This document shows, piece after piece, positions 52,904 through 61,670 of a stretch of 64,000 nucleotides of DNA; the first letter of the stretch is position 1; each line of letters begins with the position of its first letter. The position numbers were made by a program, and so were the translations under genes. Origin of the DNA: Pseudomonas azadiae (GTDB taxonomy: Bacteria; Pseudomonadota; Gammaproteobacteria; Pseudomonadales; Pseudomonadaceae). The DNA lies in contig NZ_JAHSTY010000002.1 in assembly GCF_019145355.1 (NCBI RefSeq), positions 1,488,001-1,552,000 of the forward strand, read 5' to 3'. A model generated the notes under the pieces. That model was not told the DNA's origin. It saw only the letters and a list, made by a program, of their open reading frames with translations, and made no database searches.

Positions 52904-53887
52904 ATGCCCTACGAGTTAGAAAATCGCCTGGTGATTGGCGTCGCTTCCAGCGCTGTGTTTGATTTGCTGTCATCGGACGCAGTGTTTCAGAGTCAGGGGG
53001 AGGAGGAATACCGCAAGTTTCAGCAAAAAAATCTGCACGTCCCGCTTCCTAAGGGGATAGCGTTCCCCTTCATCAAGCGTTTACTGTCAGTGAATGACCT
53101 GAGCGTCGATCCTACGGATCCGCTCGTCGAGGTGATACTTCTTTCGCGCAATGATCCCGACACTGGGCTGCGCGTACTGAAGACTATCGAGCACTACGGG
53201 CTTGGGATGACAAGGGCGATTTTCATGCAGGGAAAATCTCCTTATGAATACATACCAGCACTGAATATCGCTTTATTTTTGTCGGGTGACAAAAAAGACG
53301 TGGAAGCGGCTATCAGGGCCGGGTACCCGGCTGGCCAGGTTCTCGATTCAAAATTTGAAGACGACGAGACTGATAAAACCCTACGCATCGCATTCGACTT
53401 TGACGGCGTGCTCGCTGGCGATGAGTCCGAAACAATCATGCAGGCCTCTGGATTGTCTGAATTCCATGCGCACGAAGTGAAGAATGTCATGCAGCCCCAT
53501 AACCCTGGGCCGCTGAAGGAATTCATGGTGCGGATATCCAAAATCCAGTCGGTCGAGGAGAAGCACAAAAAGCTCAATCCTGAATACGAAAACCGCATAC
53601 GCGTCTCGATCGTCACAGCCCGCAATGCTCCGTCTCATGAGCGTGCGATGAATACACTCAAGAGTTGGGGTGTCATGGCCAATGACGCATTCTTCCTAGG
53701 CGGCATCGAGAAAGGAAAAATTTTAGGTGTATTGAAACCACACATCTTTTTCGATGACCAATCAGGGCACCTTAAATCGACTAGCGCAGTTGCTCCATCC
53801 GTGCACATTCCTTTCGGCATCACCAACCATGTCTCTACTGTGGATGCGATAGAGCCTGAAGCGGATCAGGTCCAGCAGGTGGTGTAA
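52904..53887 (+). CDS. Cytosolic 5'-nucleotidase (cN-I-like)
   Basis: 327 residues of the bacterial 5'-nucleotidase family related to animal cN-I. Haloacid-dehalogenase motif I is FDFDGVLAGDESE (about 164-176), motif II lies in VSIVTARNAPSHERAM, and the later metal motif in PHIFFDDQSGH. VEVILLSRNDPDTGLRV and TRAIFMQGKSPYEYIPAL are typical of the family. It would dephosphorylate nucleoside monophosphates. AGAGAGG precedes ATG 52904; the frame opens at 52781. It stands alone, near TA modules and remnants. Confidence 0.85.
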   Translation: MPYELENRLVIGVASSAVFDLLSSDAVFQSQGEEEYRKFQQKNLHVPLPKGIAFPFIKRLLSVNDLSVDPTDPLVEVILLSRNDPDTGLRVLKTIEHYGLGMTRAIFMQGKSPYEYIPALNIALFLSGDKKDVEAAIRAGYPAGQVLDSKFEDDETDKTLRIAFDFDGVLAGDESETIMQASGLSEFHAHEVKNVMQPHNPGPLKEFMVRISKIQSVEEKHKKLNPEYENRIRVSIVTARNAPSHERAMNTLKSWGVMANDAFFLGGIEKGKILGVLKPHIFFDDQSGHLKSTSAVAPSVHIPFGITNHVSTVDAIEPEADQVQQVV

Positions 53888-54755
53888 AACGGTGGCTTGA
53901 GCGCGTAGTACCACAGGAATTCGTATCGGTTCTGTGCTGCGCACCCGTTCCAGCCTTGATGACGACGTTGTCTCGTCGATTTGCAACCAGTCACCAACGT
54001 GTTCGATAGCGAATCCATTTCCCGAACGATGAACCCCAAGGTGGGTAGGGTTCAACGTGACTATCGATTCGGTAATTTCCGCCCGGTCTGGTCTGATCGG
54101 AGCGGTACCATTGATAGGTTGGTGGAGGAGAGGACACGGGTGCATCCAGTGCCTTACTATGCCCCAACTGACATAGCGTTTTTTCCATCCATGGCCAAAT
54201 TCTTTCCAGCACTCGATCATGCGGAATTCCGCAGCAAAGGCGAATTTACGCTTTTTCAGGAACTAGCGGCACTTGACGATGGGTTTGCGAGGGTTGCTTC
54301 GCGCAGGGCCAATGACGGAGTGGCTCCTTGAGCCTCTGATGGTGAGCTCGCCACGTTCTGAGACAATCAGAGTAGGCCATGACAGGTGCTCCCGGTTTTC
54401 AATAACTCTCCGGGTTCCCATCGATACGTTGAAAACCTCAGGCCTGTCTATCAACTCGCAGAGCGTCCTGTCTTCGAGAAAAGGGCTGTTGGGCCTCCGG
54501 CTGAGGCATCCTCTTAAAGCATGTCTTCAGATGTGCCCCCACCTACAGCCCGCTGTGCTAGCGATCATGAATGGCGAATCCTGATAAACCCCAGCGTGGT
54601 TTTGGCTGGCTTCCAGTGTAATTCCACATTTGATCTGGAAGGAGGGGCCAGAACACAATCGTCAAGAGACCGGCTATCAGCGAGGCCACCCGGTAAATCG
54701 GAATTCGCTGACGGCCATGGATCTTTTCTAGCCGGTTACCCAACCCTCCAACTGG
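53888..54755. other. Gene-poor region with remnants
   Basis: 868 bases without an intact gene. It holds a possible NERD-domain remnant (54191-54331) and a partial copy of the second half of the dispersed repeat (about 54531-54580, ATGTGCCCCCACC... GCTAGCGATCATGAATGG). The remaining frames on both strands have no ribosome site or known domain. Confidence 0.5.
54191..54331 (+). pseudogene. Possible 5' remnant of a NERD-domain protein gene
   Basis: From ATG 54191 the frame gives MAKFFPALDHAEFRSKGEFT, then LFQELAALDDGF. NERD-domain proteins commonly begin MA(K/R)FFPSL... and continue with an LxxxLDDDY element, so this looks like the first 35 codons of such a gene, after which similarity ends. 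The call rests on memory of the family and is tentative. Confidence 0.3.
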
Positions 54756-55658
54756 TTAGCGTCTGATGGCGCTCGTTTCCCCGAGGATCCTCCCGGCATC
54801 TTGTGCAGGTGGAAGTCCAAACACCCGTAAATAATCCCTGCTGAATTGTGTCGCACTTTCATAACCGACCTCGAAGGCAGCCGCCATGACACTCTTGGCG
54901 TGGGCCACCATCAGTGTTCTAGCCTGGAGCAGGCGAACCCGTTTTTGATACTGCAAAGGACTCAGGCTGGTGACTGCCTTGAAGTGGCGATGAAACGCCG
55001 AGACGCTCATTGATGCTCTTTGCGCCAATTGTTCCACCCCAATTGGCTCCGCAAAGTCACGGCGGATCCACTGGATCGCCATGTTGACTCGGGCCATCGC
55101 CGTATCCGGCGCTGCGATCTCCCGCAACATCCAGCCATGGGGGCCCTGGAGCACTCGGAAGATGATTTCCCGTTCATAAACCGGAGACAGGGCTGCGATC
55201 GCGTCCGGGTTCCCCATCAATCGCAGCATTCGTACCCACGCATCCATCAAATCGGTTGTGACTGGCGCTACTGAAAACCCGAGATTGTTCTCAGGGCGGC
55301 TGACAGGTTTGGGCAGGTCTTCAAATAGCGTCGACAACACAGTTGGATCAAGAGTAAGGCTGACTGCCAAGTAAGGTTCTCCTGATACGCTCGGATGCAC
55401 AGACCCCACTGCTGGCAAATTAATGGACATGACGAAATAAGTCGCAGGGTCATACCGAAGCGTCCGATCCGCCACACTCATGCTTTTACTGCCTTGCAGG
55501 ATCAGATTGATCATCGGGTCATAGACCGCCGCCAGCATGTGTTCGGGGATCTTGCCCTTGACCATGGCCACGCGGGGGATACCCGTTTCGGTACGGCGAT
55601 TTTCAGCCTTGGCCGCGAGCGACCTGAGTTCATTCAGTTGATTGTCCATGCTGGGCAT
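54756..55658 (-). CDS. AraC family transcriptional regulator
   Basis: 300 residues: cupin-type N-terminal domain (AENRRTETGIPRVAMVKGKI, AAVYDPMINLILQGSKSMSV, LRYDPATYFVMSINLPAVGS) and two helix-turn-helix motifs near the C-terminus (VEQLAQRASMSVSAFHRHFK; VGYESATQFSRDYLRVFGLP). The start is set at 55658 (or 55649); the frame runs on to 55763 through the promoter region, giving a false hydrophobic lead. Divergent from an SDR operon with about 130 bases between; a close relative at 5102 is likewise divergent from an oxidoreductase. Confidence 0.86.
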   Translation of the reverse strand: MPSMDNQLNELRSLAAKAENRRTETGIPRVAMVKGKIPEHMLAAVYDPMINLILQGSKSMSVADRTLRYDPATYFVMSINLPAVGSVHPSVSGEPYLAVSLTLDPTVLSTLFEDLPKPVSRPENNLGFSVAPVTTDLMDAWVRMLRLMGNPDAIAALSPVYEREIIFRVLQGPHGWMLREIAAPDTAMARVNMAIQWIRRDFAEPIGVEQLAQRASMSVSAFHRHFKAVTSLSPLQYQKRVRLLQARTLMVAHAKSVMAAAFEVGYESATQFSRDYLRVFGLPPAQDAGRILGETSAIRR

Positions 55659-55787
55659 GCTGACGGCAGAACCCTGTGCCATGCAAGCGAAAAGCAGAAA
55701 CAGGCAGGTTCCGAGTAGGAATGGGTACGCCCCTTGCGATCGTGATAAGTACTGTGGGGCCACCTATAAGCCACAGAGGAATATCAA

Positions 55788-56531
55788 ATGAGCGTCATCG
55801 TCATTACCGGCGGCAGCCGTGGAATCGGTGCCAGTGCAGCCGAGCACATTGCTAGGCGCGGTATGGGTGTCATCTTGACCTACAACAATGATCCCCAGGC
55901 TGCCGCCTCAGTCGTGGAACGCATCGAGCGCGTCGGTGGCAAGGCTGTTGCTCTCAAGCTCGACGTGTCTGATGTCGGCAGCTTCGAAGCGTTTCGTAAG
56001 TCAGTAGTACTGACCTTACGGGACACCTGGAACGCCACCCTGCTGAGTGGCCTGGTCAACAATGCCGGGTACGGCCTGTTCAATCCCTTGGCAACTGTCA
56101 CCGAGGCGCAGTTCGACGGCTTGTTCAACGTGCACCTCAAAGGGCCGTTTTTTCTCACTCAAACCCTACTGCCGCTGTTCGCGGAAAATGCCAGTATCGT
56201 CAACCTGACCAGTGCCACTACCCGCGTCGCCACCGCTGGCGTGGCGCCCTATGCTGCCTTCAAGGGCGGGCTCGAGGTGCTCACCCGTTACATGGCCAAA
56301 GAGTTCGGTGAGCGGCGCATACGGGCCAACGCGGTATCACCCGGCGCCATCCGCACCGAATTGGGCGGGGGGCTAAACGCTGAATTCGAGGCGAATCTTG
56401 CGGCGCAAACGGCACTCGGCCGGGTCGGCGAGCCAGAAGACGTTGCGCGAATTATCGCCATGTTGCTGTCAGAGGAGGGCGCCTGGATCAATGCCCAGAC
56501 CCTCGAAGTGGCCGGCGGCTACAACATCTGA
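55788..56531 (+). CDS. SDR family oxidoreductase
   Basis: 247-residue classical short-chain dehydrogenase: TGGSRGIGASA cofactor loop, VNNAGYG, catalytic S in NLTSATTRV, and Y-x3-K in PYAAFKGG (Y, K). The C-terminal EEGAWINAQTLEVAGGYNI is typical. First gene of a plus-strand operon with VOC (18 bases) and saccharopine-dehydrogenase-like genes; controlled probably by the divergent AraC regulator. Substrate unknown. Confidence 0.87.
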   Translation: MSVIVITGGSRGIGASAAEHIARRGMGVILTYNNDPQAAASVVERIERVGGKAVALKLDVSDVGSFEAFRKSVVLTLRDTWNATLLSGLVNNAGYGLFNPLATVTEAQFDGLFNVHLKGPFFLTQTLLPLFAENASIVNLTSATTRVATAGVAPYAAFKGGLEVLTRYMAKEFGERRIRANAVSPGAIRTELGGGLNAEFEANLAAQTALGRVGEPEDVARIIAMLLSEEGAWINAQTLEVAGGYNI

Positions 56532-56548
56532 ATCAAGAGGGTTTTGCC

Positions 56549-56950
56549 ATGCTGGATCATATCTTTCTGTCCGTGAGCAATATCGAACGGTCCATCCGTT
56601 TCTACGAAGCTGCCCTGACCCCGTTGGGTATCACCGCGCGCCTGGACTACGACGGCAAGGATGGCCCACCGGGCCATCCTGACCTGAAAGGCTTTGGTGC
56701 CAACGGCCGGATGTTTTTCTGGTTGCGTGAAGGCGTTGTGGAAGGGCGCGCGGTACATGTTGGTTTTGTCGCAAGCAGCCAGGCTGAAGTTGATGCCGCT
56801 TATACCGCCGCCCTGCATCAGGGTGCGGTCGACAACGGCCCGCCTGGGGCACGCTTGCATTACGATCCCGACTACTACGCTGCCAATGTGCTGGACCCGG
56901 ATGGGTACAGCCTCGAATTCGTCTACAAAAAATGGCAGCACGTCCAATGA
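56549..56950 (+). CDS. VOC/glyoxalase-family protein
   Basis: 133 residues, one vicinal-oxygen-chelate domain: LDHIFLSVSNIERSIRFYEA start with metal histidine, ALTPLGITARL, VHVGFVASSQAEVDAAY, and DPDGYSLEFVYK with the glutamate. Function unknown; related proteins bind or isomerise small electrophiles. Ends in ATGA overlap with the next gene. Closely similar in design to the VOC protein at 59578, which also follows an SDR gene. Confidence 0.82.
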   Translation: MLDHIFLSVSNIERSIRFYEAALTPLGITARLDYDGKDGPPGHPDLKGFGANGRMFFWLREGVVEGRAVHVGFVASSQAEVDAAYTAALHQGAVDNGPPGARLHYDPDYYAANVLDPDGYSLEFVYKKWQHVQ

Positions 56951-57921
56951 GTACACTACTGATCTACGGAGCTACAGGCTATAGCGGTCGTATGGCGGCT
57001 GAGCGAGCAAAAGCGCTCGGTCTGGATTTCGAAATCGCCGCGCGTAATGCCAAGCGCCTCGAATCGCTCGCAGCGCAATTGGACGTTCCTTATCGGGTGT
57101 TTGATACCCATGATGCCGAAGACTCTTTATCTGGCATTTCAGTATTGCTGAACTTCGCCGGGCCGTTTGCACAAACGGCCGAGACGTTGATGCACGCTTG
57201 TATAAAGGCCGGCGTGCACTATCTGGACATCACTGCCGAGATCAATGTTTACCGCATGGCCGAGGGTCTGGGTACTGAAGCGGCTGCGAACCACGTCATG
57301 CTGTTGCCGGGGGTCGACTGGGATGTCGTTCCTACCGATTCGCTGGCGGTGCATGTTGCCAAGCGTGCAGTAAAACCGGTTGCGCTGAGTATCGCGCTTC
57401 AGGTCCCCGGGTCGATGTCTCGCGGGTCTGCGATGAGCGTCAGCGAAATCATCGGGGCAGGCGTGCTCACCAGGGTCGATGGCGAACTTATTGCGACGCC
57501 GGATGCCGCACCACGCCACTTTGATTTTGGCCACGGACCGGTCCCCTGTGCGCCGTTGTCATTCGGCGACCTAGTGACGGGATGGCATTCGACCGGCATC
57601 CGCAACATTGCGATGTTCGTGCATATCTCGGGCGACGCGTTTCCCGAAGGTGATCTGTCGCAGTTGCCTGATGGTCCCACACCCGAGCAAAGGGCTGCTC
57701 ATCGCGCGCGGGCAGTGGTTGAGGTCACCGGGACTGATGGCGCAATCGCGCGCTCGGTGATTGATACCGTCAACGGCTATTCCTATACGCCGCTGGCGGC
57801 GGTAGAAGCTGCGCGGCGAGTAATGAACGGTGAGCAGCAGCCGGGTTTTGCAACGCCGGCCAACGTGTTTGGTGGTGGGTTTGCCGAGAGTATTGCCGGG
57901 ACGGTGATCACCGATTTCTGA
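56947..57921 (+). CDS. Saccharopine dehydrogenase-like NAD(P)-binding protein
   Basis: 324 residues: Rossmann start LLIYGATGYSGRMAAERAKA, LNFAGPFAQTAETLMHACIK, HYLDITAEINVYRM and GVDWDVVPTDSLAVHVAKRA match the trans-acting enoyl reductase / saccharopine-dehydrogenase-like family. The reaction is unknown. ATG 56947 overlaps the VOC stop, which decides the start over 56932. Third gene of the AraC-linked operon; convergent with the TetR gene 24 bases on. Confidence 0.83.
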   Translation: MSTLLIYGATGYSGRMAAERAKALGLDFEIAARNAKRLESLAAQLDVPYRVFDTHDAEDSLSGISVLLNFAGPFAQTAETLMHACIKAGVHYLDITAEINVYRMAEGLGTEAAANHVMLLPGVDWDVVPTDSLAVHVAKRAVKPVALSIALQVPGSMSRGSAMSVSEIIGAGVLTRVDGELIATPDAAPRHFDFGHGPVPCAPLSFGDLVTGWHSTGIRNIAMFVHISGDAFPEGDLSQLPDGPTPEQRAAHRARAVVEVTGTDGAIARSVIDTVNGYSYTPLAAVEAARRVMNGEQQPGFATPANVFGGGFAESIAGTVITDF

Positions 57922-57945
57922 GGTGGGTGGTGGCCGTTCAAGATT

Positions 57946-58611
57946 TCAAGCCGAAGAACGCCCTGAGTCGAAGCTTTTTGGAAGATGCGCAGCACTGAGT
58001 GGCTCAGAAGTCTGCGGTGGCGCGTATTCTGCCAATTCCAGGGAAATTGCTTTGCCGGCAACTTGGGCTACTTCGATCAAGCGTTTTCGAGACAGGCCAC
58101 TGCATGCGGCGGCGGATAGGCCTCGCAGGGTAATCAGCACGTAGTCGGCCAGCGTTTGCGCGCGTTGCGGGCAAACCTGGTCAAGATAACCCCGGATCGT
58201 CTGAATCGCGGCATCACCCAATGTCTCTGCCATGTTTCGGGCAATCGGGTCATCCGCCCGCATGCCCTCGGTGATCAAACATCCACGCAAGGTTTTATCT
58301 CGTCCGTATTGCGTCGCAGCGCTAATCAATAGTGCAGTCAGCGCTTGAGCAGGAGGTCGATCCGGCGCCAGAAGTCTGTCTAAACGTAGCGCGCTTTCAC
58401 CGGCGTAACGACGCATCGCCCGCTCGAAGAGCTCCGCCTTGCTGCCGTAGGCGGCATAGAAGCTCGGGGGTTTGATGTTCATGGCATTGGTCAGGTCGGA
58501 CAGGCTCACGGCGTCAAAACCGTGTTGATGAAACAGTGCCTGAGCGATGGCTATCCCTTGCTCGCGGTCGAAGGCGGGACGGCGCTGCCGGTTGTTTTCG
58601 TTCATGTTCAT
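57946..58611 (-). CDS. TetR family repressor
   Basis: 221 residues: helix-turn-helix near residues 15-60 (FDREQGIAIAQALFHQHGFD, AVSLSDLTNAMNIKPPSFYA) and a helical effector domain of the type found in regulators of electrophile-response oxidoreductases. Divergent from the SDR-VOC pair at 58759; two matching palindromes between them (58633-58650 and 58720-58737) are probable operators, giving autoregulation and control of the SDR gene. Confidence 0.86.
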   Translation of the reverse strand: MNMNENNRQRRPAFDREQGIAIAQALFHQHGFDAVSLSDLTNAMNIKPPSFYAAYGSKAELFERAMRRYAGESALRLDRLLAPDRPPAQALTALLISAATQYGRDKTLRGCLITEGMRADDPIARNMAETLGDAAIQTIRGYLDQVCPQRAQTLADYVLITLRGLSAAACSGLSRKRLIEVAQVAGKAISLELAEYAPPQTSEPLSAAHLPKSFDSGRSSA

Positions 58612-58632
58612 CTCGCTGAGTCGGTACCGTAA

Positions 58633-58650
58633 CTGTAGCGACCGCTACAG
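58633..58650. promoter_or_regulatory. TetR operator 1
   Basis: CTGTAGCGACCGCTACAG, perfect arms of 8 bases around 2. It is 21 bases before the TetR start. Confidence 0.7.
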
Positions 58651-58719
58651 CGTATATCAATCGCAGAGTGCAGGGTTTATGTAGTGGTTGATAAATAACT
58701 TGTTGGTGAGCGCAAACGC

Positions 58720-58737
58720 ATGTAGTGTTCGCTACAT
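58720..58737. promoter_or_regulatory. TetR operator 2
   Basis: ATGTAGTGTTCGCTACAT, with arms ATGTAG and CTACAT and the same core TGTAGNG...CGCTACA as operator 1. It is 21 bases before the SDR start, mirroring the position of operator 1 at the TetR gene. Confidence 0.7.
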
Positions 58738-58758
58738 AAATTCCTGAAGGTATTCCCA

Positions 58759-59499
58759 ATGCAATTCAATAATAAACTCGTGCTGGTAACAGGCGGGTCT
58801 TCGGGCCTTGGCTTCGCGATTGCAGAAGCGTTCGCCAACCAGGGTGCCACTTTGATCATCACCGGGCGTCGCCAGGCCCAGCTCGACGATGCCGTGAGCC
58901 GCCTCGGTGCGCACGCGTCTAGCGTATGCACAGACATTTCGGACCCCGCCGACCTTGACGCGTTATTCGCTCACATACAGGCAGTCCATGGCCGTATTGA
59001 TGTGCTGATTGCCAACGCTGGGACAGGTGCAATCGAGCCCTTGGGAGCAATCACCGTCGCAGGCTTCGATAAGCTGTTTACAACCAACGTCAAAGGCACG
59101 ACTTTCACGGTGCAAGGGGCGCTACCCTTAATGGGCAAGGGGAGCAGTATCGTCATCATTGGCTCGACCGCATCGATCAATCCTGGCCCCGGCCTGGGTG
59201 TCTATGGGGCTACCAAGGCAGCGCTACGGGCGCTGGTGCGCAGCTGGATCCTGGATATCAAGGGTTCTGGCGTTCGTATCAACCTGCTCAGCCCAGGCCC
59301 GGTGAACACCCAATCTCTGCGCGATGTACTGGGCGAGAACGCACAGCAGATCATCGATGTTCTCAGCGAGAAGAGCACGCTTGGTCGTATCGGTCAGGCC
59401 CACGAGATCGGCCAGGCCGCGCTGTTCCTTGCAAGTGATGCGTCGAGCTACGTCAATGGCGCCGAACTGTTCGCCGATGGTGGTGCATCTCAGGTCTAG
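58759..59499 (+). CDS. SDR family oxidoreductase
   Basis: 246 residues: TGGSSGLGFAIAEAFANQGA cofactor loop, IANAGTG, catalytic S in IGSTASINPG and Y-x3-K in GVYGATKAA. Classical SDR using NAD(P). Controlled by the divergent TetR repressor through two palindromes; followed by a VOC gene 78 bases downstream. Substrate unknown, but induction by an electrophile is a fair inference from the regulator class. Confidence 0.88.
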   Translation: MQFNNKLVLVTGGSSGLGFAIAEAFANQGATLIITGRRQAQLDDAVSRLGAHASSVCTDISDPADLDALFAHIQAVHGRIDVLIANAGTGAIEPLGAITVAGFDKLFTTNVKGTTFTVQGALPLMGKGSSIVIIGSTASINPGPGLGVYGATKAALRALVRSWILDIKGSGVRINLLSPGPVNTQSLRDVLGENAQQIIDVLSEKSTLGRIGQAHEIGQAALFLASDASSYVNGAELFADGGASQV

Positions 59500-59577
59500 G
59501 CGGGTACGGAGCAGACCTCCCCCTGTCGTTAAAAAGCTGTATTCGCTGCCGATGAATCGGCCATCAAGGAGTACCTA

Positions 59578-59988
59578 ATGAGCGACTTTACGGGGTCGGC
59601 AATAGATCATATGGGCATCGCTGTTTCGGACACCTCGTATTCTCAAGCCTTCTACGAACCCGTGCTCAGGCCGTTAGGGATTACCCTGGTGATGAGTATC
59701 GAGGCGAATCCGCCAGGGCCGAAGCCTCGACGACTGGGGTTTGGTTCTGGAGGAAAGCCGTTCTTTTGGCTGCATGACGCGTCCGTCGCCAGTCACGGGG
59801 TGCATATAGCGCTGATCGCCCCAAGTCGTGAGTCGGTTGATGCTTTCCACGCGGCCGGCATTGCTGCCGGCGGACGGGACAACGGGTCGCCGGGCATCAG
59901 GCCGCACTACCACGCCAATTACTACGCCGCTTATGTGCTGACACCTGATGGCGTGAATCTGGAAGCCGTTTGCCAAGTGGCCTCTTGA
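59578..59988 (+). CDS. VOC/glyoxalase-family protein
   Basis: 136 residues, single VOC domain: IDHMGIAVSDTSYSQAFYEP with metal histidine, LRPLGITLVMSIEA, VHIALIAPSRESVDAFHAA and TPDGVNLEAVCQ with glutamate. AAGGAG precedes the ATG. Pairs with the upstream SDR just as 56549 pairs with 55788. Confidence 0.8.
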   Translation: MSDFTGSAIDHMGIAVSDTSYSQAFYEPVLRPLGITLVMSIEANPPGPKPRRLGFGSGGKPFFWLHDASVASHGVHIALIAPSRESVDAFHAAGIAAGGRDNGSPGIRPHYHANYYAAYVLTPDGVNLEAVCQVAS

Positions 59989-60196
59989 TCGAGGCTCACA
60001 TCAGGTCCATTTCAGATGCCAGGGGGCAGCCTCAATTTTTAGAAGCGGCATCGGCTACCAGCGGCAGCACCTCCGTCGCTGCGCGAAAGCGCCAATTACT
60101 GCGTTTGAGGATCGAACTGTTTGTCTCGGATAAATAGCGCCGAAACACGCCGCAAATAAAGTAAGCCGAGCTCATCACTAGAAAGAGCGACAAGCG

Positions 60197-60811
60197 CTAA
60201 ACGAACTGCAATACGTTGCTTACTTCTTTACGCGGTTTCTGGGGCCAGTTGGCCACACCCGGGTAGCCAACCGTGATCAACATCACCGGCACTTCTTCAT
60301 CCGACAGCCCAAACTCCTTGGCCACTGCAATTTGATCGAACCCGATCATCGGCGTCGAAACCAGGCCTTGGCCCTTGGCGGCCAACATCAGGGTCATCGC
60401 GGCTAGTGAGCCAGAGCGGATGGCTTCGTCGCGCTGCAATTGAGCGTTTTCCTTGTACATGCCTTGAGCCGCACCCACCCACATGTCATAGACGGACTGG
60501 TCAATGATTCCGGCATCCAGGGTCGGCTTCAATGCATCGGGCAAAGTTAGATGCGGGTTCAGGGTGCCGCAGACAATAAACGTCACAGCGGCGTCCACGA
60601 CCTTTTGCTGACCGAATGCCAATGGCAACAAGCGCGCTTTGGCTTGAGTGCTGTGTACTGCTAGGAACTTCCAGTTTTGCAGGTTGAAGGCGGACGGCGC
60701 GTGCGTAGCCAAGTCGACCAACGCGGTGATCTGAGCGATCGTCAGTGAACGTTCAGTGTCGTAGCTGTTGGCGGAGACGCGAGACTTAATAACTTCAGCG
60801 ATAGCGGACAT
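60197..60811 (-). CDS. Nitroreductase family protein
   Basis: 204 residues: VIKSRVSANSYDTERSLTIA start with the FMN-phosphate arginine, HAPSAFNLQNWKFLAVHSTQ and LAAKGQGLVSTPMIGFD, as in small homodimeric nitroreductases. FMN-dependent NAD(P)H reduction of nitro or quinone compounds is expected. The ATG at 60811 fits the family; the frame extends to 60898. Last gene of the minus-strand run tautomerase - ABM protein - nitroreductase, all divergent from the LysR gene at 61671. Confidence 0.86.
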   Translation of the reverse strand: MSAIAEVIKSRVSANSYDTERSLTIAQITALVDLATHAPSAFNLQNWKFLAVHSTQAKARLLPLAFGQQKVVDAAVTFIVCGTLNPHLTLPDALKPTLDAGIIDQSVYDMWVGAAQGMYKENAQLQRDEAIRSGSLAAMTLMLAAKGQGLVSTPMIGFDQIAVAKEFGLSDEEVPVMLITVGYPGVANWPQKPRKEVSNVLQFV

Positions 60812-60881
60812 GGTGATCTCTGTGCGGGATAAGGATAGGCAGGGCACGTTAGTCACTGTTGAACCTGCGCCTTGTTTCAAT

Positions 60882-61235
60882 TCAGCGGCTGAAACCATCG
60901 AATGGGGTCATGTAAACGGCGCCGAACGGGTCCAGGCGCTTGCGGATTTCAGCGTCGGGGGTGCCGTAGACCACCAGGCTAGTGACGGTGCACAACTCCA
61001 GGAAACGCTGGCCGAAAGGCGCAAACGTGGTGTCGACGTGGCTTACCACGGCATCGACGTTATAACGCTCAAGGATGTGCACGGTACTGTTGTCTTCGTT
61101 GACGCTGTATTCGTAAACCAGTGTGCCCGGCTCAGCCTTGGTGGCAGCAACGATTGTGGCGATCAGTGCTTTGAATTCAGCGAGCTCTGCGGGCTTGACC
61201 GCGAGGGAGAACAGGCAGGAAATATGGGGATGCAT
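60882..61235 (-). CDS. Putative quinol monooxygenase (ABM domain)
   Basis: 117 residues: FSLAVKPAELAEFKALIATI, GTLVYEYSVNEDNSTVHILE and RYNVDAVVSHVDTTFAPFG form an antibiotic-biosynthesis-monooxygenase domain without a signal peptide. GGAGACC lies 7 bases before ATG 61235. Likely quinol or small-phenol handling together with the neighbouring nitroreductase and tautomerase. Confidence 0.8.
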   Translation of the reverse strand: MHPHISCLFSLAVKPAELAEFKALIATIVAATKAEPGTLVYEYSVNEDNSTVHILERYNVDAVVSHVDTTFAPFGQRFLELCTVTSLVVYGTPDAEIRKRLDPFGAVYMTPFDGFSR

Positions 61236-61323
61236 GGTGGCGGTCTCCGGCAGATGGATGACAAAAGTCTGCACGGCCACATCGCTGGGTTAGCCGATGC
61301 ATGCGGTGCAGGTTGGGGCAGCG

Positions 61324-61521
61324 TCAGGACTTTTCGGGTGCTTCGCCGAACAGCTTGCCGGCGCCGGCCCAATCCGAGGCGGCTACGTCTTCGAAAATCA
61401 CATAGATGTAATTGGCATCGGTACCGGTGTGTTTAACGATGCTTTCGGTGATATCGGCTGCAACAGCAGCTTTCTGCGCGTGTTCTTTACCTTCGAACCA
61501 GCTCACACGTACGACGGGCAT
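61324..61521 (-). CDS. 4-oxalocrotonate tautomerase-family protein
   Basis: 65 residues, the size of 4-OT subunits. Starts MPVVRVSWFEG, giving the catalytic N-terminal proline after removal of Met; then AADITESIVKHTGTDANYIY and VIFEDVAASDW, as in the tautomerase family. First gene of the minus-strand run, 149 bases from the LysR start. Substrate unknown. Confidence 0.83.
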   Translation of the reverse strand: MPVVRVSWFEGKEHAQKAAVAADITESIVKHTGTDANYIYVIFEDVAASDWAGAGKLFGEAPEKS

Positions 61522-61670
61522 GAAATATTCCTTCTAGGGCATTGACTGGGAGAGGTGCGCGAAGTGCACCGTTGTCTGACTGGAATCCATCGTACTGTTG
61601 AACACTGTGGCGATAAACGGCCTGCAACTATAATCTTGGTAGATCAAAACTCTACAATGGCGGGCTCATC

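Noticed and set aside
60037..60183. 48-codon minus-strand frame in the gap before the nitroreductase gene end
   Set aside because: Starts GTG/ATG without a clear ribosome site and has no known domain. Left as unexplained intergenic sequence.
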